Source: Microbacterium sp. 1S1 (GTDB lineage: Bacteria > Actinomycetota > Actinomycetes > Actinomycetales > Microbacteriaceae). Taken from it: a stretch of 64,000 nt of DNA. The notes below the pieces were generated by a model. That model saw nothing but the letters and a program-made list of their open reading frames with translations. It made no database searches and was not told the origin of the DNA. Positions 25,452 through 34,834 of this stretch are shown here, piece after piece. Numbering within the stretch: the stretch's first letter is position 1; each line of letters opens with the position of its first letter. Made by a program: the position numbers and the translations under genes. The stretch spans positions 3,162,001 to 3,226,000 of the forward strand of contig NZ_CP043430.1 in NCBI RefSeq assembly GCF_008271365.1, given 5' to 3'.

Positions 25452-26104
25452 CGGGCGATCCTCCATCGGTTCTCGAGATACCGCTGACCCCAGCTCATCA
25501 GCATGACAAGGGCGACGAAGACCACCGCGACCCAGAGCAGGACCTCCATCGGGTTGCCCGGGCGATCGGCCGAGTCGTTGACCGTCGAGCGCAGGGCCGC
25601 GAGCTCCGCGATCGAGAAGCCGGCGGCCACCGTGGTGTTCTTCAGCAACGCGATGAAGACACTCATCATGGGTGGGACGACCGAGCGGAAGGCCTGCGGC
25701 AGTATGACGAGCGTCATCACCTGCCCGAACGGGAGGCCGATGGCCCGTGCGGCCTCCGCCTGCCCGACGGGGACGGTGTTGATACCGGCACGCAGCACCT
25801 CGGCCACATAGGTGGCCGTGTAGATGCCGATCGCGAGAATGCCCAGCACGGTGTTCGACAGCTCGGGCAGACCGAGCTGGGGATACCCGAACACGAAGAA
25901 GAAGAAGACCAGTGTCAGTGGCGTGTTACGCACGATGTTGACGTACACCGTGCCGACGCCACGCGCGATCGGCACGGGCGAGACGCGCATCGCGCCGACG
26001 ATGATTCCCAGGACCAGGGCGATGATGCCGCCCGCGAAGAAGACGAGCAGCGTGTTGCTGATCGCCTCGCCCCACAGGTCGAGGTTCCCGAAGATGACGT
26101 CCAC
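25448..26104 (-). CDS. Amino-acid ABC transporter permease (GluC-like)
   Basis: The second permease subunit, 218 aa, has helices from about residue 12 onward and the loop EVLRAGINTVPVGQAEAARAIGL. The start is GTG at 26104, because AGGGGAGGG lies five bases upstream. An ATG at 26128 would place this ribosome-binding site inside the coding region. A strong hairpin separates it from the binding-protein gene, which could lower permease output relative to the binding protein. Confidence 0.88.
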   Translation of the reverse strand: MDVIFGNLDLWGEAISNTLLVFFAGGIIALVLGIIVGAMRVSPVPIARGVGTVYVNIVRNTPLTLVFFFFVFGYPQLGLPELSNTVLGILAIGIYTATYVAEVLRAGINTVPVGQAEAARAIGLPFGQVMTLVILPQAFRSVVPPMMSVFIALLKNTTVAAGFSIAELAALRSTVNDSADRPGNPMEVLLWVAVVFVALVMLMSWGQRYLENRWRIAR

Positions 26105-26133
26105 GCCACCCTCCCCTTCTCGGTTCAAGCTGT

Positions 26134-26161
26134 GGGGCGGCCCTTGGAGGAGGGCCGCCCC
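26134..26161 (-). terminator. Intra-operon hairpin between binding-protein and permease genes
   Basis: GGGGCGGCCCT (26134-26144) pairs perfectly with AGGGCCGCCCC (26151-26161) across a six-base loop. It lies between the gluB-like stop (26168) and the gluC-like start (26104). There is no U-tract. It is likely a partial terminator or an RNA-stabilising hairpin that raises binding-protein levels over permease. Confidence 0.7.
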
Positions 26162-26167
26162 ATCGGA

Positions 26168-27076
26168 TCAGTACGCGTCGACCTCGGGCTGCTCGACCTC
26201 GATGCCGCTGGAGCCGAGGTTCTTGTCGAAGATCGCCTGCCAGATGTCACCACCGTCGGTGAAGAGCTCGTTGATGTGAGCGCGGAAGACGTCATCGCCC
26301 TTGGCCAGGCCCACACCGTAGCGCTCCTCCGTGAACAGGCCGCCGGTGACCTTCACGTCGTCCGGATACTGCGCCGCGTAACCGATCAGGATCGCCTGGT
26401 CGGTGGTGACGGCGTCGACCTTGCCGTCGATCAGGTCCTGCACGCACGCGGAGTACAGGTCGTACTCCTGCGTCTTGATGTCGGGGAAGTTCGCCTTGAT
26501 GTTCTGGATCGGGGTGGAGCCGGTCGCCGAGCAGACGGTCTTGCCGTTGAAGTCCTCGAGCGCATCCGCGTCCTCCGCATCGGCGGCGACGAGGAGGCCC
26601 TGCCCGGTGATGAAGTACGGCCCGGCGAAGTCGATCTGCTCCTTGCGCTTGTCGTTGATCGAATAAGTGCCGACGTAGTAGTCGATGTCGCCGTTCACGA
26701 TCGCCTGCTCGCGGTTCGCGGAGGCGATCGGCTTGAACTCGATCTTGTCCTCGTCATAGCCGAGGGACGCCGCGATCCAGCGCGCGATGTCGACGTCGAA
26801 GCCGGTGCGCTCGTTCGTGGTCACGTCGAGGTAGCCGAGGCCGGGCTGGTCCTCCTTGACACCGACGACGACCTTGCCGCGCTCCTCGATGGCATCGAAC
26901 GTCGGGCTGCCTTCGAGCTGCACGTCCGAGGCCACCTCGAACCAGGTGCTGTCTTCGCCCCCATCGCCGTCACCCCCACCTCCGGGGTTCGACGGCGTGC
27001 CGCTGTTGCAGGCCGTGAGCGCGAGCAGCGCCACCGTGGCGATCCCGAGTCCGGCCAGTGTCCGTGTGCGTCGCAT
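26168..27076 (-). CDS. Glutamate/polar amino-acid ABC transporter substrate-binding lipoprotein
   Basis: Extracytoplasmic binding protein, 302 aa. The signal peptide has an RRTR start and an LTAC lipobox (Cys23) followed by a Gly/Ser/Pro linker. Family 3 SBP features are ERGKVVVGVKEDQPGLGYLD, GFDVDIARWIAASLG and TYSINDKRKEQIDFAGPYFITGQ. Substrate choice (glutamate) is inferred from the gluABCD-type gene order and is not certain. It sits between the ATPase and the two permeases. Confidence 0.9.
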   Translation of the reverse strand: MRRTRTLAGLGIATVALLALTACNSGTPSNPGGGGDGDGGEDSTWFEVASDVQLEGSPTFDAIEERGKVVVGVKEDQPGLGYLDVTTNERTGFDVDIARWIAASLGYDEDKIEFKPIASANREQAIVNGDIDYYVGTYSINDKRKEQIDFAGPYFITGQGLLVAADAEDADALEDFNGKTVCSATGSTPIQNIKANFPDIKTQEYDLYSACVQDLIDGKVDAVTTDQAILIGYAAQYPDDVKVTGGLFTEERYGVGLAKGDDVFRAHINELFTDGGDIWQAIFDKNLGSSGIEVEQPEVDAY

Positions 27077-27122
27077 GTGCGTCTCCTTCGTGTGCTGTGC
27101 TGTGGGTGCGGGGTCTGGGAAG

Positions 27123-27869
27123 TCAGTGCGTGAGGAGCTTCGAGAGGAAGTCCTTGGCGCGGTCGCTCTTCGGGTTCGTGAAGAACTCCTCGGGCTTGGC
27201 CTCCTCGACGATCCGGCCGTCCGCCATGAAGACGACGCGGTCGGCCGCCTTGCGGGCGAAGCCCATCTCGTGGGTGACGACGATCATCGTCATGCCCTCC
27301 TGGGCGAGCTCGACCATGACGTCGAGCACCTCGTTGATCATCTCCGGGTCGAGCGCGCTGGTGGGCTCGTCGAACAGCATGACCTTCGGCTGCATGGCGA
27401 GGGCGCGGGCGATCGCGACGCGCTGCTGCTGGCCGCCGGAGAGCTGCGCGGGGAGCTTGTTCGCCTGCTGAGCGACGCCGACGCGCTTGAGGAGCGTCAT
27501 CGCCTCCGCTTCGGCGTCGGACTTCTTGAGGCCACGCACCTTGATCGGGCCGAGCGTGACGTTTTCGAGGATCGTCAGGTGCGCGAACAGGTTGAAGGAC
27601 TGGAAGACCATGCCGACGTCGGCGCGCAGGTGTGCGAGAGCCTTGCCCTCCGCGGGCAGTTCCTTGCCGTCGATACGGATCGAGCCGCTGGTGATGGTCT
27701 CCAGACGGTTGATCGTGCGGCAGAGCGTCGACTTGCCCGAGCCGGAGGGGCCGATCACGACGACGACCTCCCCCGCGTTGACGGTGAGGTCGATGTCGCT
27801 GAGCGCCTGGAACTCGCCGTAGTGCTTCTGGACGTTCTCGACGACGACGAGCGGGGTTTCAGAGGTCAT
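27123..27869 (-). CDS. Amino-acid ABC transporter ATP-binding protein (GluA-like)
   Basis: ATPase subunit, about 248 aa. It has Walker [10 protein letters not shown], signature [15 protein letters not shown], Walker [13 protein letters not shown] and the switch histidine in VVTHEMGFA. Two ATGs stand in tandem (27872 and 27869). GGAG is only two bases before the first and five before the second, so the second is preferred. It is the first gene of the transporter operon. The promoter should be in 27870-28130. Confidence 0.93.
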   Translation of the reverse strand: MTSETPLVVVENVQKHYGEFQALSDIDLTVNAGEVVVVIGPSGSGKSTLCRTINRLETITSGSIRIDGKELPAEGKALAHLRADVGMVFQSFNLFAHLTILENVTLGPIKVRGLKKSDAEAEAMTLLKRVGVAQQANKLPAQLSGGQQQRVAIARALAMQPKVMLFDEPTSALDPEMINEVLDVMVELAQEGMTMIVVTHEMGFARKAADRVVFMADGRIVEEAKPEEFFTNPKSDRAKDFLSKLLTH

Positions 27870-27872
27870 CAT

Positions 27873-28130
27873 TTCTCCAAACTAGCCACGCGATGCGCGT
27901 GGTTCCAGGCACCACGGTGAGGTTTACACGTTCGTAATCACCTGATCGCGGCGCCAATGCGTCTTCGCAAGGGCGCCCCACGGCCCGCCCCCTCGGGCCG
28001 CGGGATCGCCCTGCTGCCACGCTCCCAGCGACAGCAGGCAGCAGGTGTCCGATCGTGTGCGATCGACCTCACCCTGGCAGAGCGGGCGCACGGCTGTCAG
28101 GGATCTTGAGGATTTCTTGAGGGGCGCAGG
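27873..28130. other. Intergenic region upstream of the glu-type operon
   Basis: About 258 bases with no gene. A dyad TTAC-N6-GTAA (27924-27937) overlaps TGTAAA on the minus strand, a possible -10 for the transporter operon. It could be an operator, but I cannot name the regulator. Confidence 0.4.
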
Positions 28131-29093
28131 TCACCGGCGCAGATCGCGGTAGTACTCCTCCGCACCGGGGTGCAAGGGCACCGGCCCGGTGAAGATCGCC
28201 GACCGGCGGTCCAGCAGAGCCGCCGCCGGCACGTCGGCAGCGAGCGTCGTGCGCGCCGCGAACAGGCCCGCGACGATGTCGCGGACGACGCCGGGCGGGG
28301 TGCTGCCGGCGGTGACGAGGTAGTTCGGCACCGCCAGAGTGGTCACCGCGGTGTCGAGACCGTAGGCGCCCGCGGGCACGTCGGCGGGGCGATAGGCGTG
28401 CGAGTACCGCTCGTTGACCGCGTTCACCCAGTCCTGCTCCACGGGGAGCAGCCTGACCGCGACGGTGTCGGCGAGCCCCACGATGCCGGGTGTGGGCAGC
28501 CCGCCCACCCAGAAGAACCCGTCGATCTCACCCCGCTCCATCGCCGCGATCGATCCTCCGAGGTCGAGCTGAGGATCGTCGATCGCCTCGATCGCGACGC
28601 CCGCCGCGTCGAGCACGCGCCCCGCGATGACGTTCACTCCGGAGTTCTCCGCCCCGAGCGAGATCCGGCGGCCGGCGAGGTCAGCGATGTCGTCGATGGC
28701 GGAGTCCTCCCGCACCACCACCTGGAGGTACTCGTCGTAGAGGCGCGCCACGGCCTCGATGTCCAACGGCGCGGAGAACGCGCCCGTCCCGGCGACGGCA
28801 TCGGCCGCGGCGTCGCCCTGCGCGAACCCGAGCAGGGCCGCCCCCGAGCTCACGCGCAGGAGGTTGTCGACCGACCCGGCTGTCTCCTCCGCCACCACGT
28901 CCACATCCAGGCGCACGGACAGCTCCGTCGCGAGACGGCTGCCGTAGTCGTGATAGACCCCGGTGGGGCTGCCCGCGGCGATCACGGATGTCGACTCCGG
29001 CCACCCCTCGGAGCGCGGGCCGCACGCGCTCACCATCGCCGCCGTCACGACCACGAGCAGCCCGGCGAGCAGACGCCGCCCTCCCGCACTCAC
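28131..29093 (-). CDS. TAXI family solute-binding lipoprotein
   Basis: Binding protein of TRAP-associated extracytoplasmic immunogenic (TAXI) type, 320 aa. The signal peptide ends in a VSAC lipobox, followed by IAAGSPTGVYHDYGSRLA, the typical TAXI entry segment. Later come LRVSSGAALLGFAQGD and RRISLGAENSGVNVIA. No TRAP membrane subunit is adjacent. The GTG start at 29093 overlaps the histidine-kinase stop as GTGA, so it is translationally coupled to the two-component pair. It may present a ligand to the sensor rather than serve transport; that is inference. Confidence 0.88.
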   Translation of the reverse strand: MSAGGRRLLAGLLVVVTAAMVSACGPRSEGWPESTSVIAAGSPTGVYHDYGSRLATELSVRLDVDVVAEETAGSVDNLLRVSSGAALLGFAQGDAAADAVAGTGAFSAPLDIEAVARLYDEYLQVVVREDSAIDDIADLAGRRISLGAENSGVNVIAGRVLDAAGVAIEAIDDPQLDLGGSIAAMERGEIDGFFWVGGLPTPGIVGLADTVAVRLLPVEQDWVNAVNERYSHAYRPADVPAGAYGLDTAVTTLAVPNYLVTAGSTPPGVVRDIVAGLFAARTTLAADVPAAALLDRRSAIFTGPVPLHPGAEEYYRDLRR

Positions 29094-30463
29094 GAGACCA
29101 CCTCGGTCGGCAGGACGAGCGTCACGAGGAGCCCACCGCCGTCCGCGGCACTCACGCGAAGCGCGCCGCCGACCGTCTCGAGGAGGTCGGTCGCGATCGC
29201 GAGGCCCAGCCCCGTTCCCGGCATGTCGCCGCTGTCCGGGCTGCGCCAGAAGCGGTCGGCGGCCGCGGAGGCCTGTTCGTGCGTGAGGCCGGGGCCGTGG
29301 TCGCGCACGGTCAGCCGACACTCGTCGCCCGCGCGCTGGGCACCCACCTCGATGGCGGAGCCCTCCGGCGAGTACTTCACCGCATTGTCGATCGCCGCAT
29401 CCAGGGCACTCTCCACGATGGTCCGATCCGTCACGGTCAGCACCGACGGCTCCCCCGTGCACGTCAGCGCGATCGCCCGCTGCGCCGCGACGTCCTGCCA
29501 GGCCTCGACGCGCCGGGCGGCGACGGCGCCGAGATCGACCGCCGACATCGTGGAGTCGGTACGGCCTCCACGGGCCAGCCCGAGCAGCGTCTCCAGGATC
29601 CGCGTCATCCGCCGTCCCTCCTCCCGCGTCTCCTCGACGTCGGGCGCCCACTCCCTGCCCAGGCCCGTCGCCAGATGCTCGACCCGGAGCAGGAGGGCGT
29701 TGAGAGGGTTGCGCAGTTCGTGGGATGCGTTCAGCGCGAACTCCTGCTGCCGGGTCATGACCCGTTCGATCTCATCGGCCATGCCGTTGAACACTCTCGT
29801 CATCCGGCGGAGCTCCGGCGGCCCCGTCCCCTCTGCCACGCGGGCGTCCATCTCGCCGCGCTCGATCGCCGCCATCGCCTCATCCAGCCGGCGCACCGGC
29901 GAGAGGACCCACCGCGCGAGGCCGGCGACCAGGAGCACCCCGAGGCCGCTCAGCAGCAGGACGACCGCGCCCAGCACGAGGGTCTGCCGCACGATGACGC
30001 CCTGTGGAACGTCGGTGCCACCCGTGACGAGCACGGCCCCGATCACGTCGCCGTCATCGAACACCGGCTCCACGAGAGCCGCGTCCGGCACGACCCAGGC
30101 CGAGGACGCCGGCTGTTCAGCGCGCCGGCCGGAGAGCGCCAACCGTACCCGCTGCGCATCCTCCTCCGACAGGACGGCATCGCCGTGATCGCCCGCCGCC
30201 CACGGGCTGCCCGTGAGATCGAACACGGACACCGCGATCCCGTAGACCTCCTGGAAGCGGCGGACTTCGGCGTCCATCACCGCCGGGCTCCCCGAGCGGA
30301 GCGCCTGCCTGGCACTCGTGGCGAAGTAGCCGAGGTCGCCGAGCTGCTCCGCGTAGAACGACTGCTGGACGCTGCGTGCCGCGCTCCACCCGGTCACGCC
30401 GCCGAGCGCGACGAGCACCACGATCAGCGGCACGAGGAAGACGACGATGAGACGGCGCCGCAT
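29090..30463 (-). CDS. Sensor histidine kinase
   Basis: Membrane sensor of 457 aa: helix 1 near residues 5-27, an extracytoplasmic region of about 140 residues, helix 2 near 167-190, a HAMP segment, a dimerisation domain with the H-box NASHELRNPLNAL, and an ATPase domain with DNAVKYSPEG (N-box), VRDHGPGL (G1) and GTGLGLAIA (G2). It follows the response regulator by three bases and overlaps the TAXI gene, giving a regulator-kinase-binding-protein operon. The signal is unknown. Confidence 0.93.
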   Translation of the reverse strand: MRRRLIVVFLVPLIVVLVALGGVTGWSAARSVQQSFYAEQLGDLGYFATSARQALRSGSPAVMDAEVRRFQEVYGIAVSVFDLTGSPWAAGDHGDAVLSEEDAQRVRLALSGRRAEQPASSAWVVPDAALVEPVFDDGDVIGAVLVTGGTDVPQGVIVRQTLVLGAVVLLLSGLGVLLVAGLARWVLSPVRRLDEAMAAIERGEMDARVAEGTGPPELRRMTRVFNGMADEIERVMTRQQEFALNASHELRNPLNALLLRVEHLATGLGREWAPDVEETREEGRRMTRILETLLGLARGGRTDSTMSAVDLGAVAARRVEAWQDVAAQRAIALTCTGEPSVLTVTDRTIVESALDAAIDNAVKYSPEGSAIEVGAQRAGDECRLTVRDHGPGLTHEQASAAADRFWRSPDSGDMPGTGLGLAIATDLLETVGGALRVSAADGGGLLVTLVLPTEVVS

Positions 30464-30466
30464 ATG

Positions 30467-31138
30467 TCAGGACCCCGCGAGCCGATAGCCGACGCCGCGC
30501 ACGGTCTCGATGAACGCGCGATCCCCGCTCTTCTTCCGGATCGCGGCCACATGCACCTCGAGCGAGTGGCCGAAGCCGCGCCAGTCGGTGTTCCAGACCT
30601 CGCGGATGAGCCGGTCCTTCGGCACCGCGACGCCCGGATACCGTGCGAGGACGCCGACGATGTCGAACTCTTTGCGGGTGAGCCCGAGGGGCACCCCGCC
30701 GACCCGGACCTCGCGTGCGACGAGGTCGATCTGCACGCTCCCGTCGTGGAGCAGCACCCGGGTGTCCGGCTCGGCGCGCAGTGGCCGCGATCGCCGCGTG
30801 ACGGCCTCGATCCGCGCGAGGAGCTCGTGCACGTCGTAGGGCTTCACGACGAAGTCGTCGGCTCCGGCGCGCAGTCCCTTGATGCGCTCGGCGACCTGGT
30901 TGCGCGCGGTCACGATCACGATCGGGACGTCGGACCGTCCGCGGATCCGCCGGCAGAGATCGATTCCGTCGACGTCGGGCAGCCCGAGGTCGAGCAGCAC
31001 CACCTCGGTGTCGGCATCGAGGTACTCCATCGCCGCCGCGCCGTCGGCCGCATGCACGGTGGCATACCCGGAGCGCGTGAGGAAGGCCTGCAGCGCCCCC
31101 GCCACCCGCTCGTCGTCCTCGACGATCAGTACTCGCAT
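30467..31138 (-). CDS. OmpR-family response regulator
   Basis: The 223-aa protein has a receiver domain (EDDE acidic pocket, phospho-aspartate in VVLLDLGLPDVDG, TAR and KPYD switch residues) and a C-terminal winged helix (LTRKEFDIVGVLARYPG, HSLEVHVAAIRKKSG, VRGVGYRL). It is the first gene of the two-component/TAXI operon. Only 23 bp separate it from the upstream methyltransferase stop, so it could be read from that promoter too. Confidence 0.94.
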   Translation of the reverse strand: MRVLIVEDDERVAGALQAFLTRSGYATVHAADGAAAMEYLDADTEVVLLDLGLPDVDGIDLCRRIRGRSDVPIVIVTARNQVAERIKGLRAGADDFVVKPYDVHELLARIEAVTRRSRPLRAEPDTRVLLHDGSVQIDLVAREVRVGGVPLGLTRKEFDIVGVLARYPGVAVPKDRLIREVWNTDWRGFGHSLEVHVAAIRKKSGDRAFIETVRGVGYRLAGS

Positions 31139-31161
31139 CCCGCGTTCCGTCCGTCGCCCGG

Positions 31162-31974
31162 TCAGCCGGTGGAGGCAGCGCGTTGGGCGAACGCGCTCTC
31201 GTAGAGGCAGACGCTCGCCGCCGTCGCCAGGTTCAGCGACTCGGCACGCCCGAAGATCGGCAGCCGCAGCACACGGTCGGCCCGGGTCAGCGCGTCGTCT
31301 TCGAGCCCGCGCGCCTCGTTGCCGAACAGCCAGGCGGTCGGCTCGGCGAGGACGCCGTCGGCGCGCGCAGCCAGGAGGTCGTCACCCTTCACGTCCGCGG
31401 CGAGGACCCGCAGCCCGGCATCGTGCGCACGCTGCACGACCTCGTCCAGCTCGCCGCCCACCGACACCCGGAGGTGGAAGAGCGATCCCGTCGTGGCCCT
31501 CACGACCTTGGGGTTGTATGGATCGACCGTGCGTCCCGTGAGCACGACCGCGTCGGCGCCGGCAGCGTCCGCCGCCCGGATGATGGTGCCCAGGTTGCCC
31601 GGGTCGCGCACCTCTTCGCAGATCGCGACGAGCCGCGGCTTCGCATCGAAGATCTCCCGCACCGACGACGGCGTCTGGCGCGCGACGGCGACCAGTCCCT
31701 GCGGCGTCACGGTGTCGGCCATCGCGTTGAGAACGTCCTCGCTCACGTACTCGACGTCGATGCGCGCGTCCGCGGCCTTCGTGCGGATGTCAGGGTGCTT
31801 CTCCCAGCCGTTCGGGGTGGCGAACAGCTCGATGATCGCCTCCGGCCGGTACGTCAGCGCCTCGCGGACGGACTGCGGACCTTCCAGCAGGAACAGCCCG
31901 GTCTCGGTACGCGCGCTGCGCTTGGTCAGCTTGGCGACGGCACGGACTCGGGGGGAACGGGGGTTCTCCAGCAC
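31162..31974 (-). CDS. SpoU/TrmH family RNA 2'-O-methyltransferase
   Basis: The 270-aa SPOUT methyltransferase has an N-terminal substrate-binding domain (LFLLEGPQSVREAL) and the knotted catalytic domain: motif 1 EEVRDPGNLGTIIRAADAAG with the key Asn and Arg, motif 2 WLFGNEARGLE and motif 3 IPIFGRAESLNLATAASVCLYE (here LPIFGRAESLN). It most likely methylates 23S rRNA or tRNA ribose; the site is unknown. The start is GTG at 31974. It lies downstream of the infC-rpmI-rplT terminator. Confidence 0.92.
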   Translation of the reverse strand: MLENPRSPRVRAVAKLTKRSARTETGLFLLEGPQSVREALTYRPEAIIELFATPNGWEKHPDIRTKAADARIDVEYVSEDVLNAMADTVTPQGLVAVARQTPSSVREIFDAKPRLVAICEEVRDPGNLGTIIRAADAAGADAVVLTGRTVDPYNPKVVRATTGSLFHLRVSVGGELDEVVQRAHDAGLRVLAADVKGDDLLAARADGVLAEPTAWLFGNEARGLEDDALTRADRVLRLPIFGRAESLNLATAASVCLYESAFAQRAASTG

Positions 31975-32015
31975 GATCTCAGTCTACGGTCAGCCCGCCA
32001 CCGCCCGGATACGCA

Positions 32016-32049
32016 GAACGGGCGCCTTCCCGGAGGAAGACGCCCGTTC
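32016..32049 (-). terminator. Terminator of infC-rpmI-rplT
   Basis: A 15-base arm at 32016-32030 pairs with 32035-32049 with a single mismatch and a four-base loop, 13 bases past the rplT stop codon. No U-run, but stem strength and position support termination. Confidence 0.75.
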
Positions 32050-32062
32050 GGAAGCGAGGTGC

Positions 32063-32449
32063 TTACGCGACCGACTTCGGCGCGTTGACGTCGGAAGGCA
32101 GAGCCTTCTTCGCCGTCTCGACCAGCGTCGCGAACGTCGCCGCGTCGTTGACCGCGAGGTCGGCGAGCATGCGACGGTCGACCGTGACACCCGCGAGGCC
32201 CAGACCCTGGATGAAACGGTTGTAGGTCATGCCGTTCTGGCGGGCAGCGGCGTTGATGCGCTGGATCCAGAGACGACGGAAGTCGCCCTTGCGCTTGCGG
32301 CGGTCCCGGTACGAGTAGACCAGGGAGTGGATGACCTGCTCCTTGGCCTTCCGGTAGAGGCGCGAACGCTGACCGCGGTAGCCGGAGGCGCGCTCGAGGA
32401 TGACCCGACGCTTCTTGTGGGCGTTGACCGCCCGCTTGACTCTTGCCAT
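32063..32449 (-). CDS. rplT: Large ribosomal subunit protein bL20
   Basis: The 128-aa basic protein [19 protein letters not shown] with [26 protein letters not shown] is unmistakable L20, which binds 23S rRNA early in assembly. It is third in the infC-rpmI-rplT operon, 31 bp after rpmI. The C-terminus has a short acidic-to-neutral tail beyond the usual 117-120 residues. In other bacteria L20 represses this operon; I see no clear L20 leader here. Confidence 0.98.
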   Translation of the reverse strand: MARVKRAVNAHKKRRVILERASGYRGQRSRLYRKAKEQVIHSLVYSYRDRRKRKGDFRRLWIQRINAAARQNGMTYNRFIQGLGLAGVTVDRRMLADLAVNDAATFATLVETAKKALPSDVNAPKSVA

Positions 32450-32480
32450 TTTCCTGTGTTCCTATCGTGCGTTCGGCGCG

Positions 32481-32675
32481 TCAGCGACCGAGAAGCTTCT
32501 TCGCGACCTTGAAGTCCGCCTTCGCGAGCACCTGGTCCTGGTTCAGACGGCGGGTGCGGCGGCTCGACTTGTGCTCGAGGTTGTGGCGCATCCCGGCCTG
32601 CTGCTTCTTCAGCTTGCCGCTGCCGGTGATCTTGAAGCGCTTCTTAGCACCCGAGTGGGTCTTCTGCTTCGGCAT
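32481..32675 (-). CDS. rpmI: Large ribosomal subunit protein bL35
   Basis: The 64-aa protein [20 protein letters not shown] is canonical L35. It is co-transcribed between infC and rplT. Confidence 0.98.
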   Translation of the reverse strand: MPKQKTHSGAKKRFKITGSGKLKKQQAGMRHNLEHKSSRRTRRLNQDQVLAKADFKVAKKLLGR

Positions 32676-32747
32676 CTTCTCTTCCTTCGTATGGCGCCTT
32701 CTCAGGCGACGGTGTCAACCCGCGGTGCGGGAGTTCTGGGGGCGGAC

Positions 32748-33362
<615 letters not shown>

Positions 33363-33619
33363 GCGGAGCTCCTTAGACGATGTGATTCGGCCACCGTGAT
33401 GCTGTCTGCATCCCGGGCGAAATCGGAGTCGTCCCCCACCCACCGGCTCTCAGACGCCGGCTTCGCACCCTGTCTACCGGTCCCGTCGTGACGAGCGGAG
33501 CCGGCGGAGTGCAAGACCCGGTAGCCTGGAACGGCAAGCGCGGGTGGGAAGTGAATCCTCTTTCGTTCCGGAGCATGACGCTCCGGAGCCCGCCAAAGTC
33601 TAACAGAAAGCAAGGCGAA
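33363..33619 (-). other. infC leader/intergenic region with hairpin
   Basis: The gap between infC and the divergent DUF1844 gene. The main feature is an 8-bp hairpin, TCCGGAGC-ATGAC-GCTCCGGA (33567-33587), which would lie near the 5' end of a long infC leader. TAGACT on the minus strand just upstream (33598-33603) may be the -10 box. A leader of about 230 bases is consistent with post-transcriptional control, but I recognise no known leader RNA family. Confidence 0.45.
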
Positions 33620-34018
33620 GTGACGAACCAGGCATCGGACGAGGCAGCGCGCGAGCGCGAGGAGCGATGGGCACGTCAGGAGGAAGCCGCCTCATCGGCC
33701 GTCCGTGACATCGCCGACGTCCCGGCCGTCGAGGTCATCACCACCGCGGCCGTGCATCTCATGAGCGCCGCGGCCGTCAAGCTCGGACTCGCGGACGACC
33801 CGGACGCAGCAGCCCAGCTCGACCTGGACGAGGCGCGCAAGCTCATCAACGCCCTGGCGGGGCTCATCACCGCCGGCGCGCCGGAGATCAGCGACATGCA
33901 CGCCCGCTCGCTGCGTGACGGCCTCCGCTCGCTGCAGCTCGCCTTCCGCGAGGCGTCGACCATCCCCGACCCGATCGGCAAGGGCCCTGGCGAGAAGTGG
34001 ACCGGTCCCGTCACCTGA
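33620..34018 (+). CDS. DUF1844 domain-containing protein
   Basis: The 132-aa soluble protein has VRDIADVPAVEVITTAAVHLMSAAAVKLGL and DLDEARKLINALAGLITA, the conserved DUF1844 core. The N-terminal 40 residues are charged. The start is GTG at 33620 with AAGG seven bases before; an upstream ATG frame from 33488 lacks family similarity. Its position beside infC is conserved in many Actinobacteria. Function is unknown. Confidence 0.85.
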   Translation: MTNQASDEAAREREERWARQEEAASSAVRDIADVPAVEVITTAAVHLMSAAAVKLGLADDPDAAAQLDLDEARKLINALAGLITAGAPEISDMHARSLRDGLRSLQLAFREASTIPDPIGKGPGEKWTGPVT

Positions 34019-34036
34019 CCTCGGCAGCGCTCCGCC

Positions 34037-34834
34037 TCATGCGCTGCGGCGGAGCTTGACCGTCAGCGAGTCCGCGAGAACGGCGATGCGGTCGTCCGCA
34101 GCCCAGCGCTGGGCCAGCCGCGCGAGCACCGCGTCCAGCACCTCGCGCTCCAGACCGTCGACGAGTTCCAGCACGACGATCAACTCCGGCCCGCGCAGGC
34201 GGGCGTCCGGATCCCCCGGGGCGACCGCGACGTCGATGACGGCGAGCTCGTGGGCGATGCTTTCCCGGAGCGCCGTGAACACCTCCGGCGAGAGGAAGCT
34301 CGGCTCCCACTCATGCCCCTGCGCCACGGCCCAGACGGCGGGCCGGCGGATCACGAACTCCGTGTCGGACGTCGGGTCCAGCACGATGAGATCGGTGTCC
34401 TCCGACGACGCGGCCAGGGCGGCACGCACCGCCTCGACCGGAATCGGACGGGCCGACGGATCCCAGCGCCGCATCGTCTCGACGGAGGAGAACACCGGCT
34501 GGACGCGGCGCCCGTCGGGTGCGGCGACGGTCACGATCGAGAGCTCCTGCGTCTTGTCGACCGCGAGACCGCTGGGGGCCACCCCCTCCTCGCCCTTCTC
34601 GGCGATCAGCGGGATCAGCACCCGGGCGGAGCGGAACGCGTCGACGACCTCGGCCTGACTCCCCTCCCCCGCACGGAAGCGGTGCAGCGCGGCGAGGAGT
34701 GCGGGATCCGCCGAGCCGTCGTCCGCGGCGTGCGGGTTGGACTCGAAGCTGCGTCCCTCCCAGGGCACGCCGGCGGAATCGGCGCGGTTGTGGGATGCGG
34801 GACCGCAGGCGTGCGGGTCAGTCTCCGGCGACAT
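34037..34834 (-). CDS. SseB-like protein
   Basis: The 265-aa protein has an SseB N-terminal-domain pattern: [34 protein letters not shown], then [36 protein letters not shown] (here AVDKTQELS). The role in Actinobacteria is unknown. ATG at 34834 lies 17 bases inside the end of hisA, so it is probably translationally coupled. Longer frames reading through hisA are out of frame and rejected. Confidence 0.82.
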   Translation of the reverse strand: MSPETDPHACGPASHNRADSAGVPWEGRSFESNPHAADDGSADPALLAALHRFRAGEGSQAEVVDAFRSARVLIPLIAEKGEEGVAPSGLAVDKTQELSIVTVAAPDGRRVQPVFSSVETMRRWDPSARPIPVEAVRAALAASSEDTDLIVLDPTSDTEFVIRRPAVWAVAQGHEWEPSFLSPEVFTALRESIAHELAVIDVAVAPGDPDARLRGPELIVVLELVDGLEREVLDAVLARLAQRWAADDRIAVLADSLTVKLRRSA

